A DNA stretch of 64,000 nt from contig CACHIV010000004.1 of the NCBI GenBank assembly GCA_902579985.1, positions 1-64,000 of the forward strand, given 5' to 3'. Made by a program: the position numbers and the translations under genes. The stretch comes from an uncultured Pelagibacteraceae bacterium (GTDB taxonomy: Bacteria > Pseudomonadota > Alphaproteobacteria > Pelagibacterales > Pelagibacteraceae). The notes under the pieces are model-generated. The model worked only from the letters and a program-made list of their open reading frames with translations. It had not been told where the DNA came from and searched no databases. Shown here one piece after another: positions 62,463 to 64,000 of the stretch (the first letter of the stretch is position 1; every line of letters starts with the position of its first letter).

Positions 62463-63260
62463 CTAAATTTCTTTCCCCATAATTTCTTCTTCCATGTTCC
62501 AAATCATTTCCAGTATTTCTTCTCGTGTTTCAGAAAATTCTTTGTTTTTTTTTATTTCTCTTAAATCTTCTTTTAATCCCATTGAGGCAAATGGTAGATT
62601 ATATTCTTTATGAATGCGACCTGGTCTGGGAGCCATTACATATAGTCTTTCACCAAGTAATAAAGCTTCCTCAACTGAGTGAGTGATTAAAATAATTGTT
62701 TTTCCAGTTTCCTTCCAAATTTTTAAAACTAATGACTGCATTTTTTCTCTTGTTAACGCATCAAGAGCTCCTAAAGGCTCATCCATTAAAATTAAATCTG
62801 GATTATTTATTAAACATCTTGCTAGAGCTACTCTTTGTTGCATACCTCCAGATAATTGATATGTGGGAGTGTTTCCAAATCCTTTCAATCCAACAATTTC
62901 TAGCCACTCATCTACTTTTTTTTGAGTTTCAACAGGATCTTCTTTTTTCATTCTTAATCCAAAGTTTACGTTTTCCGATACAGTCAGCCATTCAAACAAA
63001 GCTCCTTGTTGAAAAACCATACCTCTTTCAACGCCTGGGCCATCAATTTCTTTATTATTTAAAGTAATACTTCCAGAGGTTGGTCTAATAAATCCTGCAG
63101 TGATATTTAACAAGGTTGTTTTTCCACAACCTGATGGTCCAAGAACTGTTAATAGTTCTCCTTTTTTAAGTGTAAAATTTAAATCTTTTAAGGCATGAAC
63201 TGTTTCTCCTTTAGGAGTTTTAAAAATCATATTTAGATTTTGTGAAACAAGATCACTCAT
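62463..63260 (-). CDS. TauB-type ABC transporter ATPase
   Basis: A 265-residue ATPase of the nitrate/sulfonate/taurine group. Walker A is 'TVLGPSGCGKTTLLNITAG', signature 'YQLSGGMQQRVALARCL', Walker B 'DLILMDEPLGALDALT', and the H-loop is 'ILITHSVEEALLLGERLYVM'. It precedes the permease gene with no gap. Substrate specificity comes from the upstream binding protein. Confidence 0.94.
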   Translation of the reverse strand: MSDLVSQNLNMIFKTPKGETVHALKDLNFTLKKGELLTVLGPSGCGKTTLLNITAGFIRPTSGSITLNNKEIDGPGVERGMVFQQGALFEWLTVSENVNFGLRMKKEDPVETQKKVDEWLEIVGLKGFGNTPTYQLSGGMQQRVALARCLINNPDLILMDEPLGALDALTREKMQSLVLKIWKETGKTIILITHSVEEALLLGERLYVMAPRPGRIHKEYNLPFASMGLKEDLREIKKNKEFSETREEILEMIWNMEEEIMGKEI

Positions 63261-63293
63261 AAAACAACTCTATTTTAGAATATTTATTAAAAA

Positions 63294-63326
63294 AATAGGC
63301 ACCAATTTTATAAATTGGTGCCTATT
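63294..63326 (-). terminator. Strong hairpin between binding-protein and ATPase genes
   Basis: A perfect 15 bp stem (63294-63308 with 63312-63326) with a 3-base loop (TAT/ATA), core GGCACC/GGTGCC. On the minus strand it is followed by a T-run (TTTTTAATAA), so it is a good intrinsic terminator for the tauA-like gene. Genes beyond it in the operon would depend on read-through or an extra promoter. Confidence 0.95.
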
Positions 63327-63347
63327 AAATTTCTTTTATCTATAAAA

Positions 63348-64000
63348 TTATAGAGGTAAGAAACTAGTGTCCACGTTTCCTCTTGGTGTACCCATTCCTT
63401 TTAAGAATGCATCAAGATTTCCACTTTCCATAGATTGTTTAGTTTCAGCGGGTGTTAAAAATTTGAAACCGCTTAAAGTTTCTTTCATATCACCAACTTT
63501 CATTTCAGAAGCTTTAGCCATAACATTCATATCGCTTTTACCAGCTTTGTATCTAGCGTTAGCTTCGTGAGTTACTTCTATAAAAGTTCTAAGCATACCT
63601 GGGTTTTCCTTCATAAACTTTGTAGTCACTGAAGTTATATCAATTCCTAGTATACCTGCAGCTCTAGCTTCATCTACAGTAAGCAATCTTGATCCTACAG
63701 CAGTTGCTGCTTTAATAGAATTACCTCCAAATAAACATGCCATTACAACATCACCGCTCACTAAAGCAGCAGCTCCTTCTTCAGGGTCCATTTGAATAAT
63801 ATCCATTTTACCTCTGTCAGCTCCAACAACTTTCATACTTTCATCAAAAACGTATTCAGCCATTGTTCCTAGTGGAACAGCAACTTTTTTACCTTCTAAT
63901 TCAGTAGCATTTGCTTTTGTAATTCCAGAAGCATTAGAAGTAACACAAGTTGTTCCTCCCATTCCGTATTCCATAGCAATATCAACTAGTTTGATTGGTG
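63348..64000 (-). CDS. TauA-type ABC transporter binding protein, C-terminal part
   Basis: The frame runs off the right edge without a start; 216 residues are visible. It is a periplasmic NMT1/SsuA/TauA-like binding protein: 'ELEGKKVAVPLGTMAEYVFDES', 'GAAALVSGDVVMACLFGGNSI' and 'LGIDITSVTTKFMKENPGMLRTFIEV' (in part) are the typical hinge and helix segments. The ligand is probably an organosulfonate such as taurine, judging by its family and downstream enzymes. The N-terminus and signal peptide lie outside the window. Confidence 0.9.
   Translation of the reverse strand, partial: PIKLVDIAMEYGMGGTTCVTSNASGITKANATELEGKKVAVPLGTMAEYVFDESMKVVGADRGKMDIIQMDPEEGAAALVSGDVVMACLFGGNSIKAATAVGSRLLTVDEARAAGILGIDITSVTTKFMKENPGMLRTFIEVTHEANARYKAGKSDMNVMAKASEMKVGDMKETLSGFKFLTPAETKQSMESGNLDAFLKGMGTPRGNVDTSFLPL

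Noticed and set aside
1-64000. tRNA genes, rRNA genes, CRISPR arrays, insertion sequences
   Set aside because: Gaps between genes are nearly all below 200 bp, none folds into an obvious cloverleaf, there are no regularly spaced direct repeats, and no transposase or integrase was seen.

Overview
The window is very A+T-rich and gene-dense. Genes overlap by a few bases or abut, and convergent genes often share their stop codons. I see no rRNA, tRNA, CRISPR array, transposase or phage gene. The protein set (lptF-lptG-lptD-surA-pdxA-rsmA, NDUFA12, DUF2155, DUF2066-hda beside purM, stand-alone NrdJ-type TSCPD protein, large osmolyte and sulfonate ABC transporters) points to a free-living alphaproteobacterium with a streamlined genome, most likely the SAR11 clade (Pelagibacterales). 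This is an inference from gene content and composition; no database search was possible.

Region 0-10.2 kb (mostly minus strand): a lysine-rich coiled-coil fragment, two carriers (MFS, EamA), an HD-domain protein resembling PhnZ/TmpB di-iron oxygenases, purF-cvpA, an RND/MMPL exporter, dnaB and the rplI-rpsR-rpsF ribosomal operon. Region 10.3-12.9 kb (plus): fabD-fabG-acpP-gmk, lacking the fabF and mltG often found between acpP and gmk. Region 12.9-20.2 kb (minus): outer-membrane/LPS assembly operon lptF-lptG-lptD-surA-pdxA-rsmA, divergent from pepA-ndk. Region 22-37.3 kb: purM-purN, DUF2066-hda-aspS, a stand-alone TSCPD protein, NDUFA12 and DUF2155 genes, aroQ-accB-accC, thiS-thiG, RNase E/G, penicillin-binding protein 1A, and prfB, which carries a programmed +1 frameshift.

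Region 37.3-46 kb is metabolic: an aldehyde dehydrogenase with its DUF779 partner, a hot-dog thioesterase, a second aldehyde dehydrogenase with an FAH-family hydrolase, CcdA, an FMN quinone reductase, a gamma-butyrobetaine-hydroxylase-like dioxygenase and a HisN-type phosphatase.

Region 46.0-49.7 kb (minus) is the least explained part. Eleven short genes lie head to tail: a secreted two-cysteine protein, two NTF2/SnoaL-like proteins, a GYD-domain protein, two further small proteins that look like one-domain folds, two membrane proteins, a tautomerase keeping all six catalytic residues of cis-3-chloroacrylate dehalogenase, a previously easy-to-miss 33-residue membrane peptide, and an SMR transporter in which the essential Glu14 is Val. 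I propose it as one operon for an undescribed pathway.

Region 49.8-56.3 kb: cysE-cysK, divergent glycine-betaine-type ABC transporter proX-proV-proW, a LysE exporter and a pseudoazurin. Region 56.3-64 kb (minus): a TauABC-type transporter followed by a PQQ-type sugar dehydrogenase, an Ldh2/ComC dehydrogenase, a phosphotransacetylase and an HpsN-like dehydrogenase. Together these fit uptake and catabolism of a C3/C2 organosulfonate such as 2,3-dihydroxypropanesulfonate or taurine. In both ABC operons a strong hairpin sits immediately after the binding-protein gene, and both permeases carry unusual N-terminal extensions.
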